DNA of 64,000 bases from Algoriphagus sp. TR-M9 (GTDB lineage Bacteria > Bacteroidota > Bacteroidia > Cytophagales > Cyclobacteriaceae), in NCBI RefSeq assembly GCF_027594545.1, contig NZ_CP115160.1, positions 526,501 through 590,500 of the forward strand, in the 5' to 3' direction. The notes beneath the pieces are model-generated. The model did no database searches, was not told where the DNA came from, and saw only the letters and a program-made list of their open reading frames with translations. Positions 17,001 through 27,600 of this stretch are shown here, piece after piece (the first letter of the stretch is position 1; each line of letters begins with the position of its first letter). Made by a program: the position numbers and the translations under genes.

Positions 17001-17242
17001 GCTAGCGGAAGCTGGTTAATAATGTAATTCCCCGTCAAATTCGTTACAGCAGATGCGGTAAAGCCTGTTAATTCATTTTTAACCAGAATAGCAGCACCGA
17101 TCAGGGGTTCTCCGCTTTGGTCTGACACCTTTCCGGAAATCGAAGCATTGGTAGCCTGGGAATAGGACTCTATGCTTACTCCGAGCAGCAAGAGGAATAA
17201 CCAGAATCCAGCCTTTAAGTGGGTAAAAGTTTTTGAATTCAT
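14072..17242 (-). CDS. Oar-like TonB-dependent receptor with carboxypeptidase-regulatory-like N-terminal domain
   Basis: 1056 residues. Signal peptide about 1-29, then a CarboxypepD_reg-like domain (ATNASISGKVSDQSGEPLIG, about 30-115). A plug domain follows (SSTAVTAKDMETLPVNGRNF, about 140-240), then a long barrel ending in an aromatic residue (QLQLSGKIFF). The lack of a SusD partner and the GRNFNSLVDLSP plug motif point to the OmpA-related (Oar) group. Cargo is unknown; the phosphodiesterase downstream suggests phosphate- or nucleotide-containing compounds (inference). A palindrome at 17298-17318 lies in its promoter region. Confidence 0.88.
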   Translation of the reverse strand: MNSKTFTHLKAGFWLFLLLLGVSIESYSQATNASISGKVSDQSGEPLIGAAILVKNELTGFTASAVTNLTGNYIINQLPLANDYTVTCTYLGYGTKTFTGYAVNQGERIKLDIQLDENTQTLSEVSVVANSLNNSIDRFGSSTAVTAKDMETLPVNGRNFNSLVDLSPVSRGSNLLGQLYSSTNYTIDGMTNRSPLSSGSTNRGPFSISMEAIREFEVVTNDYDVTNGRSGGGIISAVTKTGTNTLHGSAFLYNRADWLASKYDTRGNEREDEFSIQQYGFTLGGPFIKDKLHFFLAYDGQRDARPLYIADIRTPEDENRYNLSQASLDRYLEIAREEYGVAESPQTGSFEKKRYSHTAFARIDYQINQANLLSIRNNFSRDLNSQGVSDNSSINLYEVYGDHLSTANSLMASLRTEINNNLTNELKLQYLYTLDDGRPNEQLPSSNIPRAIVQRVESEVDGRNVNTTIQLGGQRYLPERFESNVYQLVNNLYLTKGRTNYTFGADLLLNNLTSLATSEFNGRFYFTGLDNFENLQPYRYAREVATEDPTVEQSIFGGGIYAQAATDFGQGMELVLGLRGDYTTYKNSPSFNQTVYDELGLRTDVKTGGFQIQPRFQFTWDINEKQQDILRVGAGIFGSALNNYSDVNNLQFDGTKIFAVDITGDLVPTPNFESYRNDPSTAPGVDLLNQPGISPVTTINMNSEDLKVPTVYKANLMYNRIINNKLRLGVNFIASLARNNYMYVDRNMVDQPYFQLTEEGNRGVYVPAETISTSNGNADWTQGRKTNEIGRVLELNSEGRNNTFTIVLDGTYQYYKDGQISASYTWNDSKDNTSYNGNVANSATLFQMVVDDPRDLSAMSYSNGQYRSKVVVYGTLPSWKGFTVGVRYSGIGGTRYSLRVNGNVNGDFVSSNDLAFVFDPETPGLSETIIEGMNAVLSNPDNLAQDYIRESLGKVAVRNGGENGYFGNWDLRAAKKIYFTGQRKSGIELGLDIFNVANLLNKEWGTTKNLGNQNLLTIRSFDPVKKAYEYEVNPNVGVTTPGGTPFQLQLSGKIFF

Positions 17243-17297
17243 ATTGAATAGTTTAGGGTTGATTTTTGCCCAAAACTAGATTCAACTGCCCCGCCGG

Positions 17298-17318
17298 GAA
17301 TGTTAATTTTTAACATTC
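17298..17318. promoter_or_regulatory. Palindromic operator candidate upstream of the TonB receptor
   Basis: GAATGTTAA-TTT-TTAACATTC, a perfect 9-bp inverted repeat 56 bp before the receptor start. Placement suits a dimeric regulator. The rest of 17243-17889 has no gene; 17435-17520 holds a decayed copy of the GCCAGTGCTGG and CCCAGGGTTGCG repeat words. Confidence 0.45.
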
Positions 17319-17889
17319 AAAAGGGGGTTAACAAAATGATAAAATGGGTAACATGAGGTAAATATGAAGTTTTGGTAAACTGGATAAGTGAATAGCATCA
17401 AGGTCATATGGCCTGTGAATTCTGGCTCTAGCCAGTGCTGGGACTAAACATTGATTCTTTTACCCAGGGTTGCGCCGTGCATCCGTACTTTGGCCTGCTC
17501 AGCGTGGATTCCCTTATTAGGCTCACATTTTTGATGACCTGTCCCCGATACCTGAGGAGAATCAGATGTCAGGCTTGCATAACATTATATTCCCCTAAAA
17601 TCAGTTTATCACCTTGGTCGATTGACTTGGACTGGGGTGCCATGGAGTGAGTATATGCGGTTTTGGTTTACTTTTGCCCGTCTTCCACAGGAAGGGCAGA
17701 AAAAAAGAAGGATAATATATTCCAAGGCTAATAAAAATGAATTAAAGACTAGAGATGTTAGTTGAGATTTTTAGGATTGGTAGAGTCTTTAGTCGAAAGG
17801 AAATTTTATTTCTGACATGTAGCCACTCTAATTAAAATGAGAGCCATCTTTTAACCTAACAGAAGGTTAACATTCCCTTAGCCGATACT

Positions 17890-19458
17890 TTGATGGATGG
17901 ATTTACATTCGAGCTAATGAAATCCCTCAAACTTGAATCCTGGTTTCTCTTGGCCTTTGGCCTATTCACTGCCTTTTGGGGCTTGGATTCCTTTAGTATT
18001 TACATTCTGGATGAAGCCAAAAATGCTGAGGCAGCCAGAGAAATGTGGGAAAATGCTTCCTGGTTTTTTCCTACCTTCAATGGGGAACCACGATACGATA
18101 AGCCACCTTTGCACTATTTTTTCTTTGGCATTGCTTACAAGGTATTGGGGGTGAATGCTTTTGCTGCCCGGTTTTTTCCTGCATTGGCAGGGTGGGTCTG
18201 TGGCCTTTTGATTTTCTTCCGAGTTCGGGAGCGATTTGGGGAAAAGGAAGCGGGTTGGGCTTATGTGGGCTTGATTGCCTCTTTGCAATGGGGCATTCAG
18301 TTTAGACTGGCTGTTCCGGATCCTTTTTTGATTTTATTTCTTACCGCTTGTATTTTGAAACTGGAGGCTTTTTTCCATGACGAGCAACATCCCAAAAAGC
18401 ACCTGCGTCTGGCATCTGTTTTTCTGGCATTGGCTTTTCTAAGTAAAGGGCCTGTAGCATTGGTGTTAGTAGCAGGGACAGGTCTGGGGTACCTACTTTT
18501 GCAGCGCAAATCCCCACAATCCCTTTGGAAAAGGATGCTGGATCCTATGTCGGTTTTGATATTCTGTGGGATTGCCTTGCCCTGGTATTTTTTGGTGTAC
18601 TATCATTATGGGGGTGAGTGGCTCAGTCAGTTTGTTTTTAAACATAATATTTCCAGATTTTCCCAACCTATGGAGGGACATGGAGGGCCTTTTTATTTGC
18701 CTTTTTTGTTCGCACTTGCGGGTTTTTTTCCTGCCTCCCTGCTGTTGTTTCTGCCTTGGAAAAATCGCTTTCGGAATTTGAGATCTCGACCACTGCTGTT
18801 GATTTCCCTTATTTATATAGGAATCACCGTATGCTTTTTCTCTATATCCAGCACCAAACTGCCAGGTTATATAGCACCTGCATTTCCATTTATGGCAGTG
18901 CTGTTTGGATGGCAGATTAAAGGAATCAACAGGCTTAAGGGAATTTTCCTAACCAATCTACTCATAGGGATTATACTGGTGGCTTTTCCCTTTGTGATCT
19001 TTTTTACCAGTGATTTACAGTTGGTCTATTTGGGAGAGGAACTTTCGGTGTCCCATTTTGCTCTACTTTTGGTTTTTGTTTTAGGGGCATTTCTTTGGCG
19101 TCAAAAGCCTGGGTTTAGTTTCCTTTTTTTAGGGGTAGGCTTCGGGTTGTTTAAGGTGATGCTGATTTCCCAAGTACTTCCATTGCTAGACCAACAGAAT
19201 CCAGTCGTTCTCTCCATGCCTTTTTTGGAAAAAACCGAAGAGGTGGTTTACTGGAAAAGTTTCAATCCCGCCTTTCCTTTTCATCTGCAGAAAACAATCC
19301 CCGCCTGGGTTCCAGATGAAAATAGAGACGCTATCATCATCACGGATGCGAAGCATTTAGAATCATTTCCTGTTCCTTATCAGGAGATTTTCAGGGCGAA
19401 GGATACTTTTGAAAACAAGGAAACTGTCCTGATCAGGCAGATGCCCGTTTTGCCGTAA
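17890..19458 (+). CDS. Glycosyltransferase family 39 (ArnT/PMT-like) membrane protein
   Basis: Up to 522 residues; the ATG at 17917 (MKSLKLESW) is the likeliest start because the frame otherwise begins with TTG. About 11 membrane helices. The first periplasmic loop carries the family motif ILDEAKNAEAAREM with the catalytic-type acidic residue, followed by YDKPPLHYF. Such enzymes move a sugar from a polyprenyl-phosphate donor to lipid A, protein or another acceptor at the outer face of the inner membrane. The acceptor is not evident. Convergent with, and overlapping by 26 bp, a PAP2 phosphatase. Confidence 0.85.
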   Translation: MMDGFTFELMKSLKLESWFLLAFGLFTAFWGLDSFSIYILDEAKNAEAAREMWENASWFFPTFNGEPRYDKPPLHYFFFGIAYKVLGVNAFAARFFPALAGWVCGLLIFFRVRERFGEKEAGWAYVGLIASLQWGIQFRLAVPDPFLILFLTACILKLEAFFHDEQHPKKHLRLASVFLALAFLSKGPVALVLVAGTGLGYLLLQRKSPQSLWKRMLDPMSVLIFCGIALPWYFLVYYHYGGEWLSQFVFKHNISRFSQPMEGHGGPFYLPFLFALAGFFPASLLLFLPWKNRFRNLRSRPLLLISLIYIGITVCFFSISSTKLPGYIAPAFPFMAVLFGWQIKGINRLKGIFLTNLLIGIILVAFPFVIFFTSDLQLVYLGEELSVSHFALLLVFVLGAFLWRQKPGFSFLFLGVGFGLFKVMLISQVLPLLDQQNPVVLSMPFLEKTEEVVYWKSFNPAFPFHLQKTIPAWVPDENRDAIIITDAKHLESFPVPYQEIFRAKDTFENKETVLIRQMPVLP

Positions 19459-20137
19459 TTTGTTGTTTGATTTTTCGTGTCCGGGTTTTGGAGGGCTTTG
19501 TTTTGAATAGGGATTTCCGGAAGATTTTTTTAGAAAAATACCTTAGTGTAAGTTCTCTCGCTACCCAGGTACAACTTATTCCAACCAGAGATCCAACTAA
19601 AATATCAATATAAAAGTGTTGCATCAAATAAACTCTACTGAATGCAACCAGAAGTCCGGTGAGCAAAAATGCATGTTTGAGCCTGCGGTCTTTGTAATAA
19701 ATGATCATTAACCCCGCTGCAATCCCCATAGCAGTGGCTGTATGTCCTGAAGGAAAAGAGTTCCAATGGTGTAGGTTTAACCCAGGAACCTGGTAAAAGT
19801 CTATTCCTTGGAGGTATTCAATTGGCCTTGGCATGCCTTTGAATAGTCCCTGTTTACAAATACTTATAACTATCCCTTGCAGGAGTGCGCTGATGCACAT
19901 AAAGATTCCATAGGACAATCGCTTCAAGGTTAAGATGGGAATCAGCCATAAAAACAAGATTCCATCGCCTAGATTAGTCCAGTATAGAAAGAAAAAATCA
20001 AGAACGGGATGGTGGAACTGGTTGGTCCATAGTTCCAGGTTTCCTTTGGGTATAAGCGAAACAAGCAAAGAAATAGGGATCAGGCTGTAAACCAGAATTC
20101 TTTGTGCTTGACAAATCCTATTTTTTTTCCTTTTCAT
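19433..20137 (-). CDS. PAP2-family membrane phosphatase
   Basis: 234 residues, about six membrane helices. All three parts of the PAP2 signature are present: KQGLFKGMPRP, FPSGHTATAMG and SRVYLMQHFYIDILVG (catalytic histidines in SGH and QHFYID). Family members dephosphorylate phosphatidic acid, PGP or undecaprenyl diphosphate. The neighbouring GT39 enzyme hints at lipid-carrier recycling (inference). The C-terminal tail is strongly basic, and its last codons overlap the GT39 3' end on the opposite strand. Confidence 0.88.
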   Translation of the reverse strand: MKRKKNRICQAQRILVYSLIPISLLVSLIPKGNLELWTNQFHHPVLDFFFLYWTNLGDGILFLWLIPILTLKRLSYGIFMCISALLQGIVISICKQGLFKGMPRPIEYLQGIDFYQVPGLNLHHWNSFPSGHTATAMGIAAGLMIIYYKDRRLKHAFLLTGLLVAFSRVYLMQHFYIDILVGSLVGISCTWVARELTLRYFSKKIFRKSLFKTKPSKTRTRKIKQQITAKRASA

Positions 20138-20392
20138 CGTAAGGCAAGATAGAATCCCTCTATTTCCTTAGGAATTACAGCATATCAATTGATTTTTATG
20201 TTTTGGGGTTGAATGTTAGGCAGAAATTAAAGTTTCTGGTCTGTTGAAATTTTTCTTTACTCCTCAGAAATTCAGACTTAACAGGTTTTTCATCTGTTTA
20301 TAATTTGTTTTTATAAGGTCAGATGGAATCTCGCATGGTTGATAATCATGCCAGTGTGTGACTTTGTAGTCATGCTCGAATTCTGATTACCA

Positions 20393-23300
20393 CTATTCTT
20401 TCTTTTTCTCGTACATTTCAGTTTCATGGATTTCTGACGGCAGATGTCCGAATTGCTCCTTGAAAAGCTTTCTGAAATATTTCACGCTGGTAAAACCGAC
20501 TTCGTAAGCTGCCTGAGCTACACCAAGTTTTTCTTCTTTGATGAGGGCAGCAGCCTTCTTTAATTTGACCGAGCGGGTGTACTGGTTGATGTTCTGGCCA
20601 GTGAGTGCTTTAAGTTTTCTGAAGAGAGAAGTTCTGCTCATCCCCATAGCCTGAGAGATCGTGTCCACATCAGTGACTTGCTCTGCTATTCCGCTTAGAA
20701 TATGTGTTTCCAATTCTCTCAAAAAGGACTTTTCCCTACCAACAGCACTCTTTTCAGAGGGTGAAAGCTCCTCTTGCTGGGTGTTTTTTTCCAGAAAATA
20801 GGTGCGAAGGCGGATTTTTGCGTTTAGAAGGTTTCTGATTCTGGATTTTAGAATTTTACCTTCAAATGGCTTGGTAATATAATCATCTGCGCCCTTTCCA
20901 TATCCAGAAGTGATGCTCTCGGTATTGCTTTTGGCAGAAAGCAAGATCACAGGAATATGGGTGGTTCCCGGATTTTCCTTTAGGACTCCGCAGAGGTCAA
21001 TGCCGTTTTTTTCTGGCATCATGATGTCCGAAATGATCAGATCAGGAATATACTGCTTTGCTTTTTCCAAGCCTTGATTTCCGTTCTCTGCAAAAATCAG
21101 ATCATAATCATCTGCAAGTAGTGTTTCCATATACTCCAGAATTTGCGGATTGTCATCTATGACCAATACCACCTCACGGTTTCCCTCCAGATCGAAACTG
21201 ATGTTTGCATGCAACTTAGCAGGCTGTGGATCCGGAAGCCATTCACTAGTAGGCTCGACATGAAGTGAGCTCTGCTGATTTTCAGGCGCTTTCACGGGAA
21301 TTCTGATCGTAAAGCAACATCCTTTTCCTGGCTGACTTTGAAGTTCTATAGAACCTTGATGGTCTTCAACAAGTCTTTTGGTGAGCGCCAAACCAATTCC
21401 TGTACCTTTTTCCTCAGTATTTACACCGCTTTGGTAGTACCAGTTAAACACGTGTTGCTGATGCTCGTAGGGAATTCCAGGTCCATTATCGCAGATACAG
21501 AGCTCAAACTCTCCGCTTAGTTCTTTGACTAGCACGGTTATCTGATTATTTGTCCGGCAGTACTTTAAGGCGTTGGAAAGCAGGTTGTTGAAAATGATAT
21601 GAAGCTTTTGGATATCAACTGCTGCTATAAAATCAGGTTGAGGTAATTCGCTCTTGAGCCTGATGCCTTTGTGACGGGCTAGTGGCTGATACTGCTCTAT
21701 CCATTGTTTGACAGGTTTCACGATTGGCTGGGATTTTATATTCAGCTCGTTGACATTGAGTTCTGCATTTCTGAACTCAAGAAGTTTGGAAATCATTTCA
21801 TGCAGGTAGGTGGCATTTTTCTGGATTAGCTTCAGGACTTTGAGATGCTTTGCATTTTTAGTTTCAAGTAATAAATCTTCCACAGGAGCGATGATCAGCG
21901 TTAGGGGAGTTTTAAGCTCATGGGAAAATCCGGTGAAAAACTGTACGCGTTCTTCGTTGAGCTCATGTTCCAGATGCCTTTGTTTTTTTTCAAATAGAAG
22001 CGAGTTTTTCAACTTCAACCGTTCGGCATAGTAGCGCATTCCCGTCACCACCAAGGTCAGCAATAAAATAAGATATAGTAGATATGCTGGCCAGGTTTTC
22101 CAAAATGGAGGATGGATTGTGATTGCTATTTCATTTTCTGCTATGGTTTTGGTACCAGAACTTGCTCGGGCCATGAGTGTATATTCCCCCGGCGGAATGT
22201 TACTGAGATTAGCAGTTCCCGTTTGATTGGTTTCTATCCATTGACTATGGAATGGCTCCAATTTATAAGCGTAGTTTACATCTTTTCCTATGGGAAGTTT
22301 TAAGGCTACAAAATCTACAGATATCAAAGATTGATCGTGGGCTAAGTCGAGCTCAGGCAGGTAAGGAAGTGCCTGAGAGAGCCTGAAGCCATCTGCATCA
22401 TTTATTACAGATGCTTTTTTATTCATCAATCGAAGGTCTGTGAAAATCAAGGGGTAGTTATTGGCTTGACTGTCCAGGGTTTTAGGATTGAAGGCATTGA
22501 TGCCCTTATTTCCACCCATGTACACTTCGCCAGATTGGGTGACCAGCGCTGCTCCGATGTTGAATTCTGCAAGTTGGATGTTATTGATCGAGTTGAGATT
22601 GCCCACCTCATTGGTCTTTGGATCGAAAAAACTGATGCCTCTATAGGTGCCAAGCCAGATTTTTCCGTCTTTACCTTTGGCCATGCTGTTGATGGAATTG
22701 TTGCTGAGCCCGCTTTCATCGGTAAAAAGAGTGAATGCTTTGGTTTCTGGGTTTAATCGGATCAGTCCCTCATAGCGACTGCCGGCGATTACCTCGCCAT
22801 TTTCCAGCACTTCTATGGCAAACACTACTTCGACAGGAAAACCTGGGATGGTGTTTTCATTGAAGAGCTCTTGTTCTCCTGTTAGATAGTTGTACCGGAT
22901 AATCCCGTCACCGAAGGTAGCCAGCCAGAGATTTCCCAGGTTATCTTCGGCTATGTCACGGATGTCTATTTTTCCCAGCTGTCTGACGTAATCAAAATCG
23001 TCGATGGGTGGATGGTAGCGATACAGTCCACCTCTGTTCGTACCCACCCATATCTGTCCATTTTTTCCTTCAAAGATTTTACGCACATCATGTCCGTTTT
23101 CTTGGCTTCCCTGGAGGTAATGCTTGGATTTGCCTGTTTCCGTATCCAATAAATTCAACCCACCCTGGTAAGTCCCTACCCAAAGTCGGTCTTTACTGTC
23201 TTCCAAAAGGGAAATTATGTAATTATTGGAGAGGCTGTTGGGATCTTCGGGATTATGCGCATAATGGCTGATTCGCTCGGTTCGTGGGTCAAAGTAATCC

Positions 23301-24487
23301 AAACCTCCGCCGTCTGTACCGATCCAGATTTTGCCGTTGTTTCCCTCTGCGAGCGATCCGATTCTATCGTGGGAAATCGTTTCTGTTTTGGAAAGGTGGC
23401 GTTGGATAAGTTGTACAGGTTCGCCCTGAGGATTTACAAAATTTATTCCCGTACTGGTTCCAATCCACATGTATCCATCCTTGCTAAGCTTCAGGCTGGA
23501 GACAGTCCGGTTGAATACACTACTTCCATCTTGTTCGGGCTTAAACCATTTCAGTTCGATCGTTTGATCTTTCAAAAACCGGGCTGAATTCAGGATATTC
23601 AATCCACCATTTCTGGTGCCGATCCAGAGATTTCCAAAAGGCCCTTTTTCAAAGCAAAGTACATTTCCATCACTCAAGCCTAGCTTGGGCTGCTCGGAAG
23701 CCTGTAGCTTGAGCGTATCTCCTTGGGTAGTGATCACGCGAATTCCAGTATTTGAACCTACCCACAGATTGCCTAAATCATCGGTGAAAAGCGAATTGAT
23801 GTTTGCAGGAAAGGAGGAGGCTGAATCCTCCAGAGCCGTTAGTTTGTTTAGTCGCAAATCTATTTTGTCCAGTCCTCGGTCAAAATGCCCTACCCAAAGG
23901 ATGGAATCTCCCTGCATAGCTAGCGCTGAAATGCGTGTGGATGAAAGGGCATTTGAACCTGAAAGTTGATGAGTAAATGAGGCGATTACGCTGTCGGCAT
24001 CCAGCACCTTTATGTCTCCTTCGAAGCTGGTAATGATTTTATGACCCTGGGGTCCGTCGATGATATTGCTGATTGAGTTTGGATTTAACCCTCTGAATAA
24101 GTCTGAATGAATGAAAGAATCAGATTTTGGGTCATAGGTACTTAATCCTTTATTGGTGGCTAGTAGTAGGTGCTGGTTCTGATCTATTATCAACTGCTCT
24201 ATGTAGTTTGCCATGGGGCCTCCGGCTGGATTCCTGTTGCTTTTTCTATAAATCTGGAAGCCATGCCCATCGTATCGATTGAGTCCGTCTATGGTTGCGA
24301 TCCAGATGAATCCCAGGGAGTCCTGTTCAATTTGATTGATGTAATTATTGGACAAGCCGTTTTGCACGTCAAGAAGGTAAAACGTCAGTTGATCCTGTCT
24401 GGTGAAAATTGAGCTAGAATCAAAATTTTGACCACTGCCGATCCGGCAAAAGCAAAGTAATAGCAAGGTTATAATAGTAGGCTTCAT
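20393..24487 (-). CDS. Hybrid two-component regulator (HTCS): propeller sensor, histidine kinase, receiver, AraC
   Basis: 1364 residues from the ATG at 24487, which gives a clean signal peptide (MKPTIITLLLLCFCRIGSG); an ATG at 24547 would put 20 odd residues in front. Order: about 14 two-component propeller repeats (NLWVGSNTGI-type), Y_Y_Y domain, one membrane helix (AYLLYLILLLTLVV), kinase with FSHELKTPLT, FNNLLSNALKY, CDNGPGIP and GTGIGLAL. Then comes a receiver (VIDDN..., phospho-acceptor D in LIISDIMMP) and a C-terminal AraC HTH pair. It senses a glycan fragment in the periplasm and activates the divergent SusC/SusD/GH30 genes (family knowledge plus position). Confidence 0.93.
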   Translation of the reverse strand: MKPTIITLLLLCFCRIGSGQNFDSSSIFTRQDQLTFYLLDVQNGLSNNYINQIEQDSLGFIWIATIDGLNRYDGHGFQIYRKSNRNPAGGPMANYIEQLIIDQNQHLLLATNKGLSTYDPKSDSFIHSDLFRGLNPNSISNIIDGPQGHKIITSFEGDIKVLDADSVIASFTHQLSGSNALSSTRISALAMQGDSILWVGHFDRGLDKIDLRLNKLTALEDSASSFPANINSLFTDDLGNLWVGSNTGIRVITTQGDTLKLQASEQPKLGLSDGNVLCFEKGPFGNLWIGTRNGGLNILNSARFLKDQTIELKWFKPEQDGSSVFNRTVSSLKLSKDGYMWIGTSTGINFVNPQGEPVQLIQRHLSKTETISHDRIGSLAEGNNGKIWIGTDGGGLDYFDPRTERISHYAHNPEDPNSLSNNYIISLLEDSKDRLWVGTYQGGLNLLDTETGKSKHYLQGSQENGHDVRKIFEGKNGQIWVGTNRGGLYRYHPPIDDFDYVRQLGKIDIRDIAEDNLGNLWLATFGDGIIRYNYLTGEQELFNENTIPGFPVEVVFAIEVLENGEVIAGSRYEGLIRLNPETKAFTLFTDESGLSNNSINSMAKGKDGKIWLGTYRGISFFDPKTNEVGNLNSINNIQLAEFNIGAALVTQSGEVYMGGNKGINAFNPKTLDSQANNYPLIFTDLRLMNKKASVINDADGFRLSQALPYLPELDLAHDQSLISVDFVALKLPIGKDVNYAYKLEPFHSQWIETNQTGTANLSNIPPGEYTLMARASSGTKTIAENEIAITIHPPFWKTWPAYLLYLILLLTLVVTGMRYYAERLKLKNSLLFEKKQRHLEHELNEERVQFFTGFSHELKTPLTLIIAPVEDLLLETKNAKHLKVLKLIQKNATYLHEMISKLLEFRNAELNVNELNIKSQPIVKPVKQWIEQYQPLARHKGIRLKSELPQPDFIAAVDIQKLHIIFNNLLSNALKYCRTNNQITVLVKELSGEFELCICDNGPGIPYEHQQHVFNWYYQSGVNTEEKGTGIGLALTKRLVEDHQGSIELQSQPGKGCCFTIRIPVKAPENQQSSLHVEPTSEWLPDPQPAKLHANISFDLEGNREVVLVIDDNPQILEYMETLLADDYDLIFAENGNQGLEKAKQYIPDLIISDIMMPEKNGIDLCGVLKENPGTTHIPVILLSAKSNTESITSGYGKGADDYITKPFEGKILKSRIRNLLNAKIRLRTYFLEKNTQQEELSPSEKSAVGREKSFLRELETHILSGIAEQVTDVDTISQAMGMSRTSLFRKLKALTGQNINQYTRSVKLKKAAALIKEEKLGVAQAAYEVGFTSVKYFRKLFKEQFGHLPSEIHETEMYEKKKE

Positions 24488-24684
24488 CTGTGCACAATCA
24501 ATATAAAAGTCCTGAATAAAACCAGTTTTAATCCCGGGAATAGGCATTTGATCAATTTATACCCCCTTATTTGCTGATTTGTGTCCCCTATCTCTTTCGG
24601 ATTTTCCAGAACATTGTTTTGAAGACTCAGGAGTTTTTCTTCTTGCCTTCGGCTTTAATTAATTAACAAATAAACCTAAAAAAC

Positions 24685-27600
24685 ATGCTAACACAATTAC
24701 CAGCCAGGGCATGGCTGTATTGTATGTCATTGTTACTTGCAATGATGTGCACTGTGCCCAATGTATTTGGTCAGGAAAAAATCTCAGGCCAAATTCTGGA
24801 TGAAACCGGCACGGGACTCCCAGGAGCTTCCGTTTTATTAAAAGGTACTACTACAGGTGCTGTCACGGATTTGGATGGCAATTTTACCTTGTCATTTGCC
24901 CCAACTGAAAATGCTACTTTAAGTATATCTTTTATTGGGTATGTAACTCAGGAGCGTGTTATCCAAAGCGGGGAAAGTAGAATCACTGTGCAACTGGTCC
25001 CTGACGAGCAATCACTCAATGAAGTAGTGGTTGTAGGATATGGTGAGCAAAAGAAAGCCACCCTCACAGGATCTGTATCCCAAGTGGAAGGCAGGGATTT
25101 GAAAAACAGTCCACAACCCAATATTTCTAATTCACTTTCTGGTAGATTCTCAGGGATCATCGCCAACAACAGAGGAGGCGAACCTGGATACGATGGATCC
25201 AGTATCAGTATCCGGGGCTTGGCTACTACAGGAAACAATGACGTGCTTGTTGTAGTAGATGGTGTCCCAGGTCAGATTGGAGGGTTGGAGCGACTCAATC
25301 CAAATGACATAGAAAGTATTTCAGTTTTAAAGGATGCTTCTGCAGCGATCTATGGTTCCAGAGCTGCTAACGGTGTGATTCTAGTGACCACCAAGCGTGG
25401 TAAATCTGGTAAACCGGTGATTTCCTACAGCTTTAATCAAGGTTTTTCCTCCCCGACAAGATTACCGGAGATGGCTGATGCGGGTACTTATGGTCAGATT
25501 AGAAATGAAATTGCTTATTACAATAATCCGCAGGGTGGATTGAATCAGGTTTATTCTGAGGATGAGCTGGGGATGTTCAGAGACGGTTCCGATCCCCTCA
25601 ACTATCCGAACACGGATTGGGCGGCTGCAGCTTTGGAGAATTTTGCTTTGCAAAGCCAACATGACCTGAGCATCAGAGGGGGATCAGACAATGTGACCTA
25701 TTTCTTGTCATTAGGAAAAACAGGTCAGGATGGATTGTATAAAGATGGCGCTACTCGCTACGATCAATACAGCTTCCGCTCCAATGTGGACGCTGATATC
25801 ACTGATAAACTGACTGTGGGACTATCCCTTTCCGGCAGGAAAGAAGATAGACAATACCCAACTTCAAGTGCCGGAAATATATTCCGTTCGATCTACAGAG
25901 CTTATCCTACAGTAGCGGCAGTGTATCCTAATGGCCTTCCGTCTTCAGGAATCGAAAATTCAAATCCAGTGGTGATGGCCACAGAGCAAGGTGGTTTGAA
26001 CCAGAATCCCCGCTATATCTTTAACGGTATCCTAAGAGGTAAATATGAGTTTGGCTTCCTGGATGGACTTTCTGCAGAAGGATTCTTCTCAGTGGATGAA
26101 AGCTCTGACAGATCCAGAAACTTTAGTACTCCCTACACTTTGTACAATTATGACCGCACCTCAGGTGCTTACAATCCTGTGGTAGTAGGAGGAGGACCGG
26201 ATCAGGAGCCTTCGCTTTCTGAGACCCACTATTCTCAATCCATGATCGTATCCAATATCCGTTTGAACTTCAAGCATTATTTTGGAGACCATTTTATAGA
26301 TGCTTTTGCAGGCTATGAGCAGAGTGAAAATAGATCGCATACGCTGGGAGCTTCCAGACTTCATTTCCCTACGGCAGAAACTCCTGAATTGTCTCAAGGT
26401 GGAGCAGCTGCCTCCGATTACGACAACTGGGGAAGTAGCTACAACTACACCAGGAAAAGTTACCTGAGTAGAATTGCCTACAACTACAATGAAAAGTACC
26501 TGGCTGAGCTCCAGATGAGAGTGGACGGCTCGTCCAATTTCCCGGCGGATAGCCGATATGGATTTTTCCCTTCTCTTTCTGTAGGTTATAGGATTTCTGA
26601 AGAAGATTGGTTCAGAGAGAAGTTAGGCTTCTTTGATGACCTGAAATTCAGAGCTTCTTACGGTAAACTTGGAAATGATAATGTGGGACAGTTCCAGTAT
26701 TTTGACAACTATTCTTTCAATAACCGCTATATCCTTGGTGATGAGGTAAACACGGGCATCGATCTCACTAGATTGGCCAATCCGAATATTACCTGGGAAG
26801 TTGCAACCAAAACAGATGTGGGCTTTAACGCCATCTGGCTTCAGAAATTCACTACTGAGTTCATTTATTTCCAGCAGGACAGAAGTAAAATTTTGACCAT
26901 CCGAAACGCCTCCATTCCGGGTACTTCAGGAATTGTAAATCCCTATGACGGTCAGTCCCTGGTGCCTGCCGAGAATATAGGCGAAGTGAAAAGCCATGGT
27001 TTTGAGTCCACGGTAGGCTATCGTCACGAAGGTAACTTCAGCTTTGGCGTAGCAGGAAACTTTACCTATGCCAAAAATGAAATTGTTTACATCGATGAGG
27101 CGGCTGGGGTTCTAGACTATCAGCGTCAGACAGGCAATCCAATGAACACTTACCTGCTCTACAATGCAATCGGTATTTTCAGAAGCCAGGAAGAATTGGA
27201 CAGTACGCCACATGTACCCGGTGCAATAGTAGGAGACTTGATTTATGAAGATTTCAACGGAGACGGAGAGATCAATGCTGATGACATGACCCGGACGAAG
27301 TATGGTAATATTCCTCAGATTACGTTTGGAATGACTTTGAATGCAGCCTGGAAAAACTGGGATTTCTCAGCGGTGATTTCTGGACAGACGCAGGTGAACC
27401 AATACGTATTGCCGGAGTCTGGTACTGTGGGTAATTTCTACAGCAGCTGGGCGGACAACCGCTATTCTCCTACCAATCCAGAGGGAACTTTCCCAAGAGT
27501 AAGCGAGCGTGCTTCTTCCGCAGTAAGTGGTGGTTTGTATAGAAATAACTTCTGGTTGAACGATGCTTCCTTTGCCCGATTGAAGAATGTACAGATTGGT

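Noticed and set aside
17435-17650. 71-residue plus-strand reading frame upstream of the GT39 gene
   Set aside because: Its first half is a decayed CCCAGGGTTGCG repeat; no family resemblance.
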